DNA from: Adiantum capillus-veneris
Lineage: Eukaryota > Streptophyta > Polypodiopsida > Polypodiales > Pteridaceae
Direction of reading: 5' to 3'
Assembly (NCBI GenBank): GCA_014529385.2
Contig: CM043966.1
Span: forward strand, 90,936,587-91,000,586
Length of the DNA stretch: 64,000 nt
Shown here: piece by piece, positions 41,601 to 52,807 of the stretch
How positions within the stretch are numbered: the stretch's first letter is position 1
How the letters are laid out: every line of letters starts with the position of its first letter
Made by a program: the position numbers and the translations under genes
The notes under the pieces: model-generated
The model's database searches: none
Told to the model about the DNA's origin: nothing
Seen by the model: the letters and a program-made list of their open reading frames with translations, nothing else

Positions 41601-42326
41601 AAGAATGGGCCAATCCAGCACAACACGTATCTCTTCTCGGGGTCAATGCAAATGCCATCGACCAAGATAACATGACCCAGATATAGCAATTCCGTGCAAA
41701 AAAATTCGTACTTGGTTTGTTTCGCATACAACTTCTCTCGCCTCAAAACATGCAAGACGAGACGTAGGTGTTGCAGATGCTCCTCGAGTGTTTTGTTGTA
41801 AATTAAGATATCATTTAGAAACACAACCACCCACTTTCCCAAATACGGATGAAAGAGAGCATTCATCATTTATTGGAAGTGGCAAGAGCATTGGTCAACT
41901 CAAAGGGTAAAACCAAAAATTGGTAATGTCTATACCGTGTACAAAACGCGGTTTTCAGGACATCACGTGGATGTATCCGTATCTAATGGTACCCGGAACG
42001 TAGATTGATCTTGGTGAAATAATGAGCACCTGAGAATCGATCCATAAGGTCGTCCATGCAAAGCAACGGATACTTATTCTTGACAAAGTGACCTTATTGA
42101 GACCTTTGTAATCCACGCAAAAGCGCATTCCTTCGTTCTTCTTTTTGGTGAGAAGAATCGGAGCGCCCCACGAAGAATTTCTAGGTTCAACGAAACCTTT
42201 AGCAAGATAGGCTTGAAGCTGCCTAGCTATCTCGTCTTCCTCTTTCGGGCGAAACCTATAAGGTTGCCGAGAGACGGGATGACTACTGGGCAAAAGCTCT
42301 ATCTTATGATGGAGATTAGGTCCACG
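41582..42326 (-). pseudogene. gypsy-4 reverse transcriptase
   Basis: It begins at 42326 with [19 protein letters not shown] and [14 protein letters not shown]. After decay over 41870-41990 comes [39 protein letters not shown]. Motif C is FLND, with Asn for the first catalytic Asp. The start of this linker lies at 46659-46685 on the far side of the gag-only element, where GLPPS continues in frame into RGPNLHH. Confidence 0.82.
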
Positions 42327-43433
42327 TGTTAGGTGCAACGGAATGATTGTTTGCGCTTTGCTCAAGATGAGTGCTCCGAAATGTGCTCAAGGTTCCTTTT
42401 ATTCTTATGGAAGGTAGAGCCTTCCGTTCTTAATGAGAGAATGCTATGATCACAAACAAAGTGAATGGACACTGTGCGTGCAAGTGTATGAGACTGAGAG
42501 ATAGAGAGAAGAGAGATACGACACTAGAGACGTTGTAAAACCCTCCTCCCAAGGCCCCACTCTCGTCGCCGAGAGTGGTCTACTTATGATTGCACAAAGT
42601 GGTACAATGACGATGCAATGGACTGATGCAACTTGAGACTATGTCGATGACGACGATGGTGACGACGTTGACGACTTTAGGGCTGAAATCTGTGGTCTTC
42701 TAACTGATGTCCATAAACACCCTATGGCTGAAAATCTGGGACTGTTTTCGGTGGCTGAAAATGACTGTTTTGGCTGCGTTTTTGATCGCTGAAAATGACG
42801 ATACTCTGCATGCATCTAGGGCTGAATCTGCTGTTGTCTTCAAGGCTGAAAACGCTGCTGCAATTCTCCGCAAAAGGCTGAAAATGAAAAACGGCGGCAG
42901 CTGTAGGTAGCGTTAGTAAAAACGCTGGCCTGTGGGAATGATGGCGATCACTGCAAAGCTGAAAACGCCGTGGCTAGGGGGAGGTTGACGATGTTCCAGA
43001 AAACGCTAGGGTTGTGGAGAAAAAACGCCAAGTCTAACGTGGTGCTTGAAGGGTACTGGGGTTCTTGCTGAGAAGATGCCTGTTGAGCGGGGAGCTCTTG
43101 CTGCCTCTTTTGCCATTTAGTGCTAACTTGGGTTTGCTTGTATGCTTACTTAGCAAAATTGCACTACCTACTTTTGTTGGAAAGTCACTTAAAAATAATA
43201 AGTGAAAAATGTCAAAAATAGGGAAAATAGGCTAAATGCACTGGAAAAATCCCCTAATTGATTCTAATGGATTCTGATGGGATTACTGATGATCATGCTA
43301 TGTGCAACCAAAGGATATGCATCTACACTAAGTGACTGAGCATGCACGGTCTATGAATAGACTCACAAAAGTGCCAAATCACTTCCAAATCTAGACTGCT
43401 TGGACTGATTGAACCCTGTTATGCTGTAGCACA
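42327..43433 (-). mobile_element. 3' LTR of gag-only element, U3 start missing
   Basis: It aligns with 45507-46615 with only scattered differences, from TGTTAGGTGCAACGGAATG to GTTATGCTGTAGC. The outer U3 end (TGTCACGTGACA...) is absent because the deletion enters the LTR. It contains many GGCTGAAAA / AACGCT short repeats (42720-42990). Confidence 0.88.
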
Positions 43434-43660
43434 ACAGATCAAGGCACTCCTCCGTGATGAGAGCGTCCATACCGGGAACAAAGCCAGAGACCTCGAAAGG
43501 AGATCTAGGACTAACTTCGAGGCGGGCTCTCTCAACAAGAGAGGGACTGATCACATCATGCATACTACCTGGGTCAAACAATAGGACAAAACGTTGCCCC
43601 GACGTACGACCATAACATTTAATAAGAGAATCATCAATGGGAGGGTCATGAGAAACTTGG
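43434..43660 (-). pseudogene. Gag-only element: protease N-terminus
   Basis: It reads FDPGSMHDVISPSLVERARL and FVPGMDALITEECLDLLC. Retropepsins have D-S/T-G followed by S/T-H/N-F-I-S; here DPGSMHDVIS indicates the active site is mutated from DSG or DTG. It stops at the deletion into the 3' LTR. Confidence 0.7.
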
Positions 43661-45010
43661 GCACACTCGTGTTATCATTAATTGCATTGACAGAGGAAGT
43701 GGGTTCTGTAGATTCTTTAGGTTCATTCGATTCAAGCTTAAGACATGTTCTTTCTATGTGACCCTTAATGTGACAATGAAAACAACGACCTTCCTTAGAA
43801 TAAGTGCTTTGCTCTTCAGACGTGATGTATCCTCCTACAATTCCTTGTGCTACCTTTTCATCTGGAGTAAGCTTAGGTTTAGCAATTGTGTTAGCCTTAC
43901 CCTTAGATTCATTGGAAGAATTCTTTTCAGAGAGAATGTTGGAAGATTGGTTAGAAGAGTTACCATTCTTACCATTCTTACCGTTCTTACCGTTCTTAGG
44001 GTTCTGAGAAGTCTGCGAGGTATTTGTGGAAGTCTTGTTCTCCTTAGGCTTTCGCTTGTTGTGCTTCATTTCCTGTGCGAGAGCGATCGCTACCGCCTTG
44101 TTGAGATCGATTGGATCGAAGACTTCGACATCAAACTTGATATAGTCGTCAAACCCAAAAAGGAATGCCTCTTTGCATTCATCATCCGACTTGCGTAATT
44201 GGGTACCTAGCTGCAAAACATGATTAGAGAAAGACATAACCGGCATACCATTTTGCTTGAGAGCGCACCAATCGTCCTTCAATCGTGCGAGGTACTGAGG
44301 TGGCATAAACTGCGCCTTGAGCTTGTCTTGGAAATCAGCCCGATTGAAGGAAAGGGACGTGAATCCGTCGGCTTTCTGTAGGTGCACGGCTAGCTGTGCC
44401 TGTTGCCATGCGTGGTACCAATCGATGGCATCACCGGCAAGGTACAAAGCTGCCGTCAAAACTTTGCTATTTCCTGTCTTCTTAGTTGTCGCAAAATGAG
44501 CATTAAATTGATGCAACCAAGAGCAACCAAGAATGAATAACCATCGCATCCATCTTACCGTCATACTTACTGAAAGTCAACTTCTATGTGATTGGATGGT
44601 TGGAATCCGCATCGTGGCGCATCGTGGCTTGCGCCACTTGATGAACTCCCACGATCTTTGGGTGGGTCGGACTTCGAGGCAAGTACTTGTCGAATCAATT
44701 CTTGAGTGCGTAGTTCTCATTGAGCCTCATGCTCAATCTCCAAGGCCGCTCTTTGAGCTGCCTCTTCCGTCTTTCTTTGTTGTTTTCTTTCTTTGCATGC
44801 GTCGCGCTCGCGTTCTAAAGCAAGGTGATTTGCTTCTTGCTCGCGGTCCTTAGCAAGGTGATTTGCTTCTTGTTTGTCCATCATGGCCATCATCTGCTTG
44901 ACCATTGCCTCCATAGGGTTTGGTACACTTGGTGGCGTAGATGGCGAAGGGGGAGGGTCGAAAAAGTCTCCTGGTGGGGAAAATTCTTCGTCGCCTCTCA
45001 TACTCATCAC
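43551..45010 (-). pseudogene. Gag-only element: gag
   Basis: N-terminal part 45010-44717 starts MMSMRGDEEFSPPGDFFDPP, has a Met-rich coil and repeated KDREQEANHLA / LERERDA units. After a break (44716-44565) the main frame reads AALYLAGDAIDWYHAWQQAQ, FQDKLKAQFMPPQYLARLKD, a Lys-Asn-Gly repeat (NGKNGKNGKNGN) and CCHC knuckle CFHCHIKGHIERTC. This is a Retrotrans_gag-type protein. One or two frameshifts lie between the parts. Confidence 0.82.
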
Positions 45011-45506
45011 CTATATGCGAAGTATCCATTCCGCTTCGGGTGACGACCATGCATTATGATCTTTGGTCCTTAAGTCCACGAGGAACTTGGGTTCTTGAGG
45101 GTCTTGAGGTTCTTGGGTTCTTGAGGATCTTGAGGTTCTTGAGGTTTTCTTTTGCGTGCAAATCGCGTTTGAGAAGGATCTTCTCTTCACTCGAGTTCTA
45201 ATCCTTTCTGCGGGCGCCCCCCTTGGCGGCCTTGCGCTCCCACCAAGGTTGCTTTTTCCCACCTCACGTCAATTGGCCGGCTGCTAAGTGTACGGTCCGC
45301 TCTCAATGAGTGAAAAGAGACACAAGGGGAGGCTGGACAAGCCCTTCTTTCCTGGGATTCCTGTCACTCTTCAACAAACATGATTAGGAATCGACACGCC
45401 CAAGCGAACTTGGGTTCGTGCGACCTCAACAAGCAAAAAAAATTATTGTGGTTCTTGTGGTTCTTTCCTTGAGTGATACAGAACACTGCCAAAGCTCTGA
45501 TACCAA
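45011..45506 (-). other. Leader of gag-only element with 9-bp repeats and PBS
   Basis: GGTTCTTGA / GGTCTTGA repeats occupy about 45066-45145. PBS TGGTATCAGAGCTTTGG is the complement of about 45488-45504, two bases before the LTR end. Another GTTCTTGTGGTTCTT duplication is at 45450-45464. No gene is seen. Confidence 0.75.
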
Positions 45507-46653
45507 TGTTAGGTGCAGCGGAATGATTGTTTGCGCTTTGCTCAAGATGAGTGCTTCGAACTGTGGTCAAGTTTCCTTTTGTTCTTATGGAAGGTAGAGC
45601 CTTCTGTTCTTAATGAGAGAATGCTATGATCACAAACAAAGTGAACGGACACTATGCGTGCAAGTGTATGAGACTGAGAGATAGAGAGAAGAGAGATACG
45701 ACACCAGAGACGTTGTAAAACCCTCCTCCCAAGGCCCCACTCTCGTCGGCGAGAGTGGTCTACTTATGATTGCACAAAGTGGTACAATGACGATGCAGTG
45801 GACTGATGCAACGTGGGACTATGTCGGTGACGACGATGGTGATGACGTTGATGACTTTAGCGCTGAAATCTGTGGTCTTCTAACTGCTGTCCATAAACAC
45901 GCTATGGCTGAAAATCTGGGATTGTTTTCGGTGGCTGAAAATGACTGTTTTGGCTACGTTTTTGATGGCTGAAAAATGACGATACTCTGCATGCATCTAG
46001 GGCTGAATCTGCTGTTGTCTTCAAGGCTGAAAACGCTGCTGTAATTCTCCGCAAAAGGCTGAAAATGAAAAACGCTGGCAGCTGTAGGTAGCGTTAGTAA
46101 AAACGCTGGCCTGTGGGAATGATGGCGGCCACTGCAAAGCTGAAAACGCCATGGCTAGGGGGAGGTTGACGATGTTCCAGAAAACGCTAGGGTTGTGGAG
46201 GAAAAACGCCAAGTCTAATGTGGTGCTTGAAGGGTACTGCGGGGTTCTTGCTGAGAAGATGCCTGTTGAGCGGGGAGCTCCTGCTGTCTCTTCTGCCATT
46301 TAGTGCTAACTTGGGTTTGCTTATATATTAACTTAGCAAAATTGCCCTACCTACTTTTGTTGGAAAGTCACTTAAAAATAATAAGTGAAAAATGTCAAAA
46401 ATAGGGAAAATAGGCTAAATGCACTGGAAAAATCCCCTAACTGATTCTAATGGATTCTGATGGGATTACTGATGATCATGCTATGTGCAACCAGAGGATA
46501 TGCATCTACACTAAGTGCACGGGGCATGCACGGTCTACGAATAGACTCACGAAAGTGCCAGATCACTTCTAAATCTAGACTCACTGGACTGACTGAACCG
46601 TGTTATGCTGTAGCTTGTCCACGGACACCTAGTGTTGGATGTGTCACGTGACA
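45507..46653 (-). mobile_element. 5' LTR of gag-only element
   Basis: 1,147 bp. On the minus strand it starts TGTCACGTGACACATCC and ends CGCTGCACCTAACA. The terminal 12 bases form a perfect palindrome, TGTCACGTGACA (46642-46653), with a G-box core CACGTG. CCACG follows at 46654. Confidence 0.9.
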
Positions 46654-46931
46654 CCACGAGACGGTGGAAGCCCATTTGGTAAATCTGGCGGAAAGATGTT
46701 TGCAAATTCAGCCAAAACGGAATCCAAATAACATTTAAAAGTTATATCATGATCAAATCGAGACTCAAAAGTTTCCAATGCATTATTATCACTTTTTGAA
46801 AGAAGAGAATGACATTAAGACCGAAAATTAACAACAGCATTTTTAACCCAACAAACTGCAAATTGCACACTGGAATCATGAAACAACGCATTGAAGTCAT
46901 TAGCTAAAAGAAAATTTACCTCGTAGTCGAC
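46654..46931 (-). pseudogene. gypsy-4 protease to RT linker fragment
   Basis: Adjacent to 48106 on the minus strand after removing the solo LTR, it encodes VDYEVNFLLANDFNALFHD and VKNAVVNFRS, then decayed sequence to GLPPS at the gag-only insertion. It is the part of gypsy-4 between the protease and RT. Confidence 0.7.
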
Positions 46932-48105
46932 TATCACGTGCACATCTAACCCTATGTGTACGCGGACAAGCTACTTCATGACATGGGTTCAACTCAGTTA
47001 GCTTAGAAAGTGATCTGGCACTTTTGTGAGTCTGTTCGCAGACCGTGCATATCCAGACACTTAGAATAGACACAGCATGATCATCAGATTTCCATCAGAA
47101 CCCATCAGGAGCATTTTTACAGTGCATAAACCTATTTTTCCTATTTTTGACATTTTTCACTTATTATTTTTAAGTGACTTTTGTTGGGAACTAGCTAGGG
47201 CGATTCTGGTAGCCAAGTACATAAAGAAACCTAGCGCTAGCACTTTCTGGGAGAAGGGACAGCAGGGAGCGGACATCCACAGTGCACCTTCTCAAGAGAG
47301 ACCCCCCCAATTGAAGACCTAGCGTTTTTGCATGATGCAAGCCTAGCGTTTTCACACATAACTAGCAGTGTTCGTGTGTTTGCACAGCAGATCAGCCCCG
47401 GCAGCACAGCAAGATAGCAGATCAGCCCTAGCGTTAGCAGATTCCCCACAGCAGACAGTTTTCAGTCCTAGCGTTTTTGCATCAGCATAACGTTTTGCAG
47501 ATTCACCACGATGGAACACCAAGTAGCACCAGCGTTTTTAGTTTTCAGCAATCGGACATCGCAGTAGACACCCCGAACCTCGCAGATCTCACCTTTCCGT
47601 AGCAGATCTTCGCCGCACGGTCAGATCCAGCGTAGTTTGCAGATTCAGCCCGGAAAACACAGATTTCAGCATCTGCGTTTCAGCACGTCGTCGTTGCATC
47701 GTCGTCATTGACATCGTCACCGACAAAGTCAGAATTCAACAGATAAAGATTTGCAGATTTTAGCCCTTAGCGTTTTCAGATTTCAGCCCGTCTCATTGTC
47801 GTCAACATCGTCGGCAAGTCCAAATCATTGTAGAGATTTGTGCAATCAATAGTAGACCGCTCTCGCCATAGAGAGTGGGGCCTTCGGAGGAGGGTTTTGA
47901 CAACATTCTGGTGTCGTATTCTTCTCTTTCTATCTCGCAGTCTCAGCACCTTCGTTCACAGTGTTCACCACTTTGTTTGTGTCCATTGCACTCTCTCACT
48001 AAAGGAACCGAAGGCTCTCCCTTCTGTAAGTAAAAAAAACCTTGAGCACAATTTGGAACACTCATCTTGAGCAAAGTTCAACATTCACTTCCGCTGCACC
48101 TAACA
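46932..48105 (+). mobile_element. Solo LTR with TSD TCGAC
   Basis: 1,174 bp, plus orientation, starting TATCACGTGCACATC (TG changed to TA) and ending CGCTGCACCTAACA. TCGAC flanks both ends (46927-46931 and 48106-48110). Family identity with 45507-46653 is clear at both ends and at the shared AGTGATCTGGCAC block; the middle is more diverged. A solo LTR is the product of LTR-LTR recombination. Confidence 0.85.
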
Positions 48106-48645
48106 TCGACAGTCAAGGAAGAAGGATATCCCTCGACCACATGGTACACACCATCAAGTTCAAAGAAAATTGTATGTGATGCATAATCGATAGGCAAAGA
48201 AGCTGTCTTATCGTAAAACCATGGCATGCCTAACATCTACATGCTCAAGGCCCATGATTCGAAAGTCCAAGACATCATGGTAACGCTTTCAGTATGGCCA
48301 TTGATCTCTCCTTTAACGCCGAGAAGATCATGCGGACCAAACACAGCCTTATTAACACGACAATCCGGGTAGCTATGTGCATTAAACATGAAAAACCTCT
48401 GATTCAAAAGAAGTCAAAGTACCTAGATTATCGATGGCGTTTACCGAAGTATTTGCCGATGCAGAGGTGGATGTCTTCTTCTTTTGCTTTGGACACTCCT
48501 TATCACCGTGGAAGTGGCTGGTCTGGTGGAAATCGAAACAACGATTTTTCTCTTGGTCTTCCACACGAGCTACTTTCGATTTGCCGTCACTCTCGGGTTT
48601 CTTGCGTCGAGAATCTGATGACTGACTGGTGGTTGTTGAAGCGTT
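48106..48645 (-). pseudogene. gypsy-4 gag zinc-knuckle region and protease start
   Basis: Read from 48645: NASTTTSQSSDSRRKKPESD and CFDFHQTSHFHGDKEC, a knuckle with the spacing C-x2-(F)-x4-H altered, then KQKKKTSTSASANTSVNAID. From about 48370 a frame ELDGVYHVVEGYPSSLTVDY leads into 46931. It is the middle of gypsy-4. Confidence 0.7.
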
Positions 48646-48969
48646 TGTGTGACTTACACCACTTTGTTGCTTCACAGGTCTAGGGCATGCATGTACGGCT
48701 AGTGTGCCTTCGGGCTGGCCACCCATTGCATATGCATTTAGACTGCATCTTGTTGGGTCATGGGGGATTTTTCCACGCATTGCCTGACCACCCCTTGGGC
48801 ACCTATTTATGGGGCCAGGGGGGTACCCACTTCCACACTATCTGATTTTTGTATTGGGTCTTCTGCTCATGGTAGTCATGGGGGGCTGATCGCCCCCTCC
48901 ACCATATCTTGCGTTTGTGGTCTACTGTCTCCCTCTCTCTCTTCTCTCTCACGCTTCCGCACACGTGCA
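48646..48969 (+). mobile_element. TRIM/LARD 5' LTR
   Basis: It starts TGTGTGACTTACACCAC and ends CGCACACGTGCA. It contains GGCATGCATGTACGGCTAG and a TATA-like CCTATTTATGGGGCCAGG (48800-48817), both also in the right LTR. A CT-rich stretch precedes the end. Confidence 0.75.
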
Positions 48970-51086
48970 CTTAATGGTATCAGTCGCCAACGTTGAGGAC
49001 GCTACATCTCTGCATCAGGTTCTCCTCCCAAGAAGGAGATCAGATCAACCAGTGTTTTTACACCAAGAGGGGGGGCGACATCAGTACGAGGCCATTCATT
49101 GTGAAGACCTCAACCCTCACCTTGCATTTTTGCTGGAGAATTGCAGGTCGCCCTGCCCACACCCAGCGCTAGCAACAGGAGGGCTTTTCATCGCCGGCAT
49201 TTCCCTCTACCATCAGCGTTTTTGGCCAGCAGACCCTAGCGTTTTTGGTTGGCTTGCGTTTTCAGTAGAGGGGGGCAGCGCCAACATCAGCCCACTCAGA
49301 TCTTTGCCCCACCGGCGCGGCATCCGGTGCCTTGCCGGAGAGAATCCCCTTCAGATCTACTGTTTTCAGCCATATACACTTGCTGTTTTCTCTGTTTTCA
49401 GCCCACTTGGGGCTGTGCCATTGATTCACCACCCTCCCTACACCCTCGGCACCGCTCCGGTCCCTGCCGGGAGCGTACGAGCACGCTGAAAATCGCTGGA
49501 CAGCAGCATTTTTATCACCTTGCAGTTGTGTTTTTGGGTGGACAGCAACCTCTTTGGCTTATGTTTTTCACAGAGGATGAAGTTACCTCCTACGCCATCC
49601 GATGATGGTCCATGCAGTCTCTCAGTGACTAGTGCAGTACTTGGTATCTTCGACATCGGCTTGATCATCTACGGGCATACGATCCTTGGGAGATCCTTTC
49701 ATTCCAGCCATCATTCGGCGGTTGCGCACTCCAGAGGGGGTGGTGACTTGTGGTTTGCTAAGGACACACCTATGCACTCATCAGAGGAGTTCACACGAGA
49801 TATGGCCATGCTCATGGCATATGGGATTCCGACATTCCTAGAGAGGACACCACCATCTTCGGTGGACAGACACTTACCACTTGACCTCGACACGTCAGAT
49901 CACTTGCTTACACAGGAGCATCCACATGGACTTGGAGAGATGATCTTGAATTTCTTCTTGAACAGGTTCATTGCTTGGATCGACAAACTGAGAAGTGGGT
50001 CTTTAATGCTTTGGACTCTCTTGGAGAGTTTACCCGCAAGATGTGGGAGATCAGGCATTCCACGACTACATCCAGAGTCACCCAGAGCTTGGCTTGGATG
50101 GTAGTGCAGTTGCTCTTTTACACTCCTGATCATTTGGATTGCTACCTTCAAAGTTTCTTACACTCACCCTTTGCAACCTTACAGCAGTCTTATCCCTCGA
50201 CTTGGGCAGTAGGCCACTCCCAGCTCATTCACACTAAGAGCCACACTGAGATGCGGTTTAGTGGCGTTGTCGATGCGGATACTGTTTTTGTTGACACTGA
50301 AGGGTTGGAGGCAGGAGTTACAGGCAAGACGGCGCAGAAAGATTGGTCTGGTCTTTCCTCTTCTCGAAGAATCTCCACAGCGCAGATTGCCTAGTCTGGG
50401 TTCCCTTCTTCATATAAGATGATTATAGTACAGACACCCTCGGAGGCCCTTCACAGCACAGACTGTTGAGTCTGGCTTTCCCCTCATCTTGGATTACTCT
50501 ACCTACAGACAGGACACCATCCAGTGGTGGTCCGTGCGGTCTCTCGGAGACTGCTGCAGCTTACGGTAGCTTCTACATCGCAGACTGTTTAGTCTGGCTT
50601 TCCTTGTTTCGGAGGACGTTTACGGCGCAGATTGCTACATCTGGCCTTTCTGGAGGTTTTTACAGCTTAGCCACCTGGCCACCTTGGGTTACAGGTCATG
50701 CATTGACAAGCTTCCGGTCATTCTCATGACGGTTCCTGGGCTTCCCCATTTTCTCCAAACAGTTTGACTACAGACACCATAGATCCTATTGGGCAAGACA
50801 CTTGCAGGTCTATTGGCACTTCTATTACGACAAGGAGTTGTTTTTCACACTCAGTTCGGGACCTTCACGCGGTATCTTCACCATTGCATTAGTGGGGTAC
50901 AACAATTTTCTACACTGCTTGTGTTAGCCTCACATCATGGAGATTTCTTGGCGGTTGGGATACCCCACACTACTGCTATACTCGCGGATTATTGTCCTTC
51001 TTTGGACATCGCAGCAGACATCTTCATCATTTGCCTCACATCTTCGGCTTCATGCAGTTTATTCAGCATCAGGTGCTGAGAGGGGG

Positions 51087-51450
51087 TGATAGACTTAAAC
51101 CACTCTGCTGCTTCACAAGTCTAGGGCATGCATGTACGGCTAGTGTGCCTCCGGCGGGCTGGCCACCCTTTGCATATGCATTTAGATTGCATCATTGTCC
51201 GGCCGCCCACTTTGTCCGGGCGCCCTCATATATTTCCATAAATCATTTTCTTGTTGGGTCGTGGGGGATTTTTCCAAGCATTGCCCTACCTTCCCCTGGG
51301 CACCTATTTATGGGGCCAGGGGGGTACCCACTTCCACACTATCTGGTTGTTTGTATTGGTCTGCTACTCATGGTAGTCATGGGGGGCTGATCGCCCCCTC
51401 CACCATATCTTGCGTTTGTGGTCTCTCTCTCATGGTTCCGCACATGTGCA
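51087..51450 (+). mobile_element. TRIM/LARD 3' LTR
   Basis: It starts TGATAGACTTAAACCAC, just after GAGAGGGGG, and ends CGCACATGTGCA. It aligns with the left LTR except for the inserted block around 51193-51250. Confidence 0.75.
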
Positions 51451-52447
51451 CTCTCACAATTCGAGCTCCTGAATTTTGACGTGGAGGAACCACGACAAGG
51501 AGTCTCCCCATCCGTCGGGCCACCTCCAAGAGCTACCAAGGTATTATCATAATTCTTGGTGAACTTCTAGATGTCCTCAATGGATGTTATCCGATTGTGT
51601 AATACTTCATTTTGATATGCTAACGACAATCCGAAAAGGTACAAAAATTTGCACGATGACCTTAGGATCATCAAGAACCTTCATTTTGTCGAGAAGATCC
51701 TTGAAGGCCTATGAGTAAGCGTCCAAAGTTCGCTTCCCAATCTTGCAACGAAAAAGCTTCTTAAAGCATTCGATCCTATCAACCTGCACAAAGCGGGCTC
51801 GAAAGATCGGTTGGAACTCTACCCAAGTTTTGCGTTGTGTTCGTAAAGTAGCCCACCAAGAATAGGCCTTCCCCTTTCACATGAACGGAAGCTGCCCAAG
51901 AGGTTGGGCGTGTGTAAAACGATGCATATCGAAGAAGGCGGTCCATTTTGCCAACCATGAGTCTATAGTGGTCTCTTCACACTCTTTCATTTCCCCTTTG
52001 AAGGGGTCGGGATAGACCTGAAGAGGCAAGATGCCCATGGTGATGGGTGAAAACGGGACATGTGCAAAGCGTAGCTCCACAAGTTGCCTTTGCATCTCTA
52101 CTAACTGCTATTGCATCATAGTGACAAGAGATGTGTTGGAGGCAGACGGCGGGAAAGAAGAGCTCTCGGGACGAAGCCCGTATATGTGTGTGGAATCGGG
52201 AGGAGGAAGAGGGGCCTCCTCCATGGGTTGATGAGCGCTAGGGGTGCCATTCTCGTTCGGAGAAGCATCTTGTGATGCCATGGCGCTTAAGGTGTATGCG
52301 AATGTAGGGATATGTAGTAAGAGTTTTCTTGGAGAGAACACCCAAGACGCTTAGTATAATAAGCAAGGGGTAATAGTAAGCGAGGAAAATAGAGGGAGCG
52401 TAGAATGGCTCGTACGCGGAAGAGGGCTATCTACGACACCAATAACA
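51451..52447 (-). pseudogene. gypsy-4 gag N-terminal part, leader and PBS
   Basis: The probable ATG at 52281 gives MASQDASPNENGTPSAHQPM. A later frame reads MQRQLVELRFAHVPFSPITM, VYPDPFKGEMKECEETTIDS and WLAKWTAFFDMHRFTHAQPL, gypsy gag. Degraded capsid follows to 51451. PBS-like TGGTGTCGTAGATAGCC is the complement of 52425-52441. Confidence 0.7.
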
Positions 52448-52807
52448 TGTTGTACGTATGTCGCGGTGTGATTTAACTAGAGAAGCAGGGAAGGTTAGTC
52501 GCCCTAGGGTTTCCTGATGTTCATAGCATGTTTCCCACTTGACCGGTCGGTCACTTTTAAAAGTGAAGTTAAAGTTTGTGCTGGGTGCCACTTGGTAGAA
52601 TGGCCGGTCAAAGTAGGGATGGGTAAAAATTACCCTAAGGTTTCTTCGTTAGCTGTGTAGCACCGCCCTGGACGCTGTCTCTCTTCGGGTGGAACTCCGC
52701 CACTCTCCGTCTCGTGTCATGTATCTCTTTCAGTTCACTTGTTATTTGAAGTGCTTAAAGTTGTTCAGTCTGTTCTTTTCTATTGGCACGTGGTGCCCGT
52801 CCCCATG
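52448..52807. mobile_element. LTR remnants: gypsy-4 5' LTR and a gypsy-1-like LTR end
   Basis: 52448-52640 should be the gypsy-4 LTR (minus), starting next to the PBS, with a symmetric ACTTTTAAAAGT at 52552-52563. 52660-52800 resembles the 3' part of the gypsy-1-like LTR at 19300-19430 (GGAACTCCGCC..., GTTCAGTCTGTTCTTTTCTATTGGCAC). Boundaries are uncertain. Confidence 0.4.

Larger units (their letters stand above)
42327..46653 (-). mobile_element. Gag-only LTR retrotransposon derivative (pol deleted)
   Basis: A 4.33-kb minus-strand element flanked by CCACG at 42322-42326 and 46654-46658. It has a complete 5' LTR (45507-46653), PBS, gag and the first part of protease, then a 3' LTR (42327-43433). 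A deletion removed the rest of pol, the PPT and about the first 38 bp of the 3' LTR. It sits in the protease-RT linker of gypsy-4. The LTR family is that of the solo LTR at 46932-48105. Confidence 0.88.
48646..51450 (+). mobile_element. Non-autonomous LTR element (TRIM/LARD-like) without coding
   Basis: LTRs at 48646-48969 and 51087-51450 enclose 2.1 kb lacking gag-pol motifs. PBS TGGTATCAGTCGCC is at 48975 and the polypurine tract (GCTGAGAGGGGG) at 51075-51086. The right LTR has about 55 extra bases (51193-51250). Internal repeats: GCAGACTG.T.AGTCTGGCTTTCC at 50381, 50455, 50579 and 50626, and a GATGGTCC...CAGTCTCTC block at 49600 repeated at 50515. It is in gypsy-4 gag; no target duplication is evident. 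Confidence 0.75.
40037..52640 (-). mobile_element. Ty3/gypsy element gypsy-4, cut into pieces by three insertions
   Basis: The host element in minus orientation: LTR and PBS (52448 area), gag (52281-51451 and 48645-48382), protease (48381-48106, 46931-46654), RT/RNase H/integrase (42326-40037). Insertions are a gag-only element (42327-46653), a solo LTR (46932-48105) and a TRIM/LARD (48646-51450). Frames read through when the first two are removed. The 3' end is cut at 40037 against LINE-A. Confidence 0.8.

Noticed and set aside
42327-46653. The two similar LTRs as the LTR pair of gypsy-4
   Set aside because: The CCACG duplication and the restored gypsy-4 frame show they belong to a separate inserted element; gypsy-4 has its own PBS and LTR near 52448.
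48917-50104. Several long open frames inside the TRIM/LARD element
   Set aside because: They overlap each other in all frames, have no motifs and lie between LTRs of a non-coding element. They are more likely chance frames in GC-rich sequence.
48641-51455. Five-base target duplication for the TRIM/LARD element
   Set aside because: GCGTT on the left and CTCTC on the right do not match under the boundaries tried.
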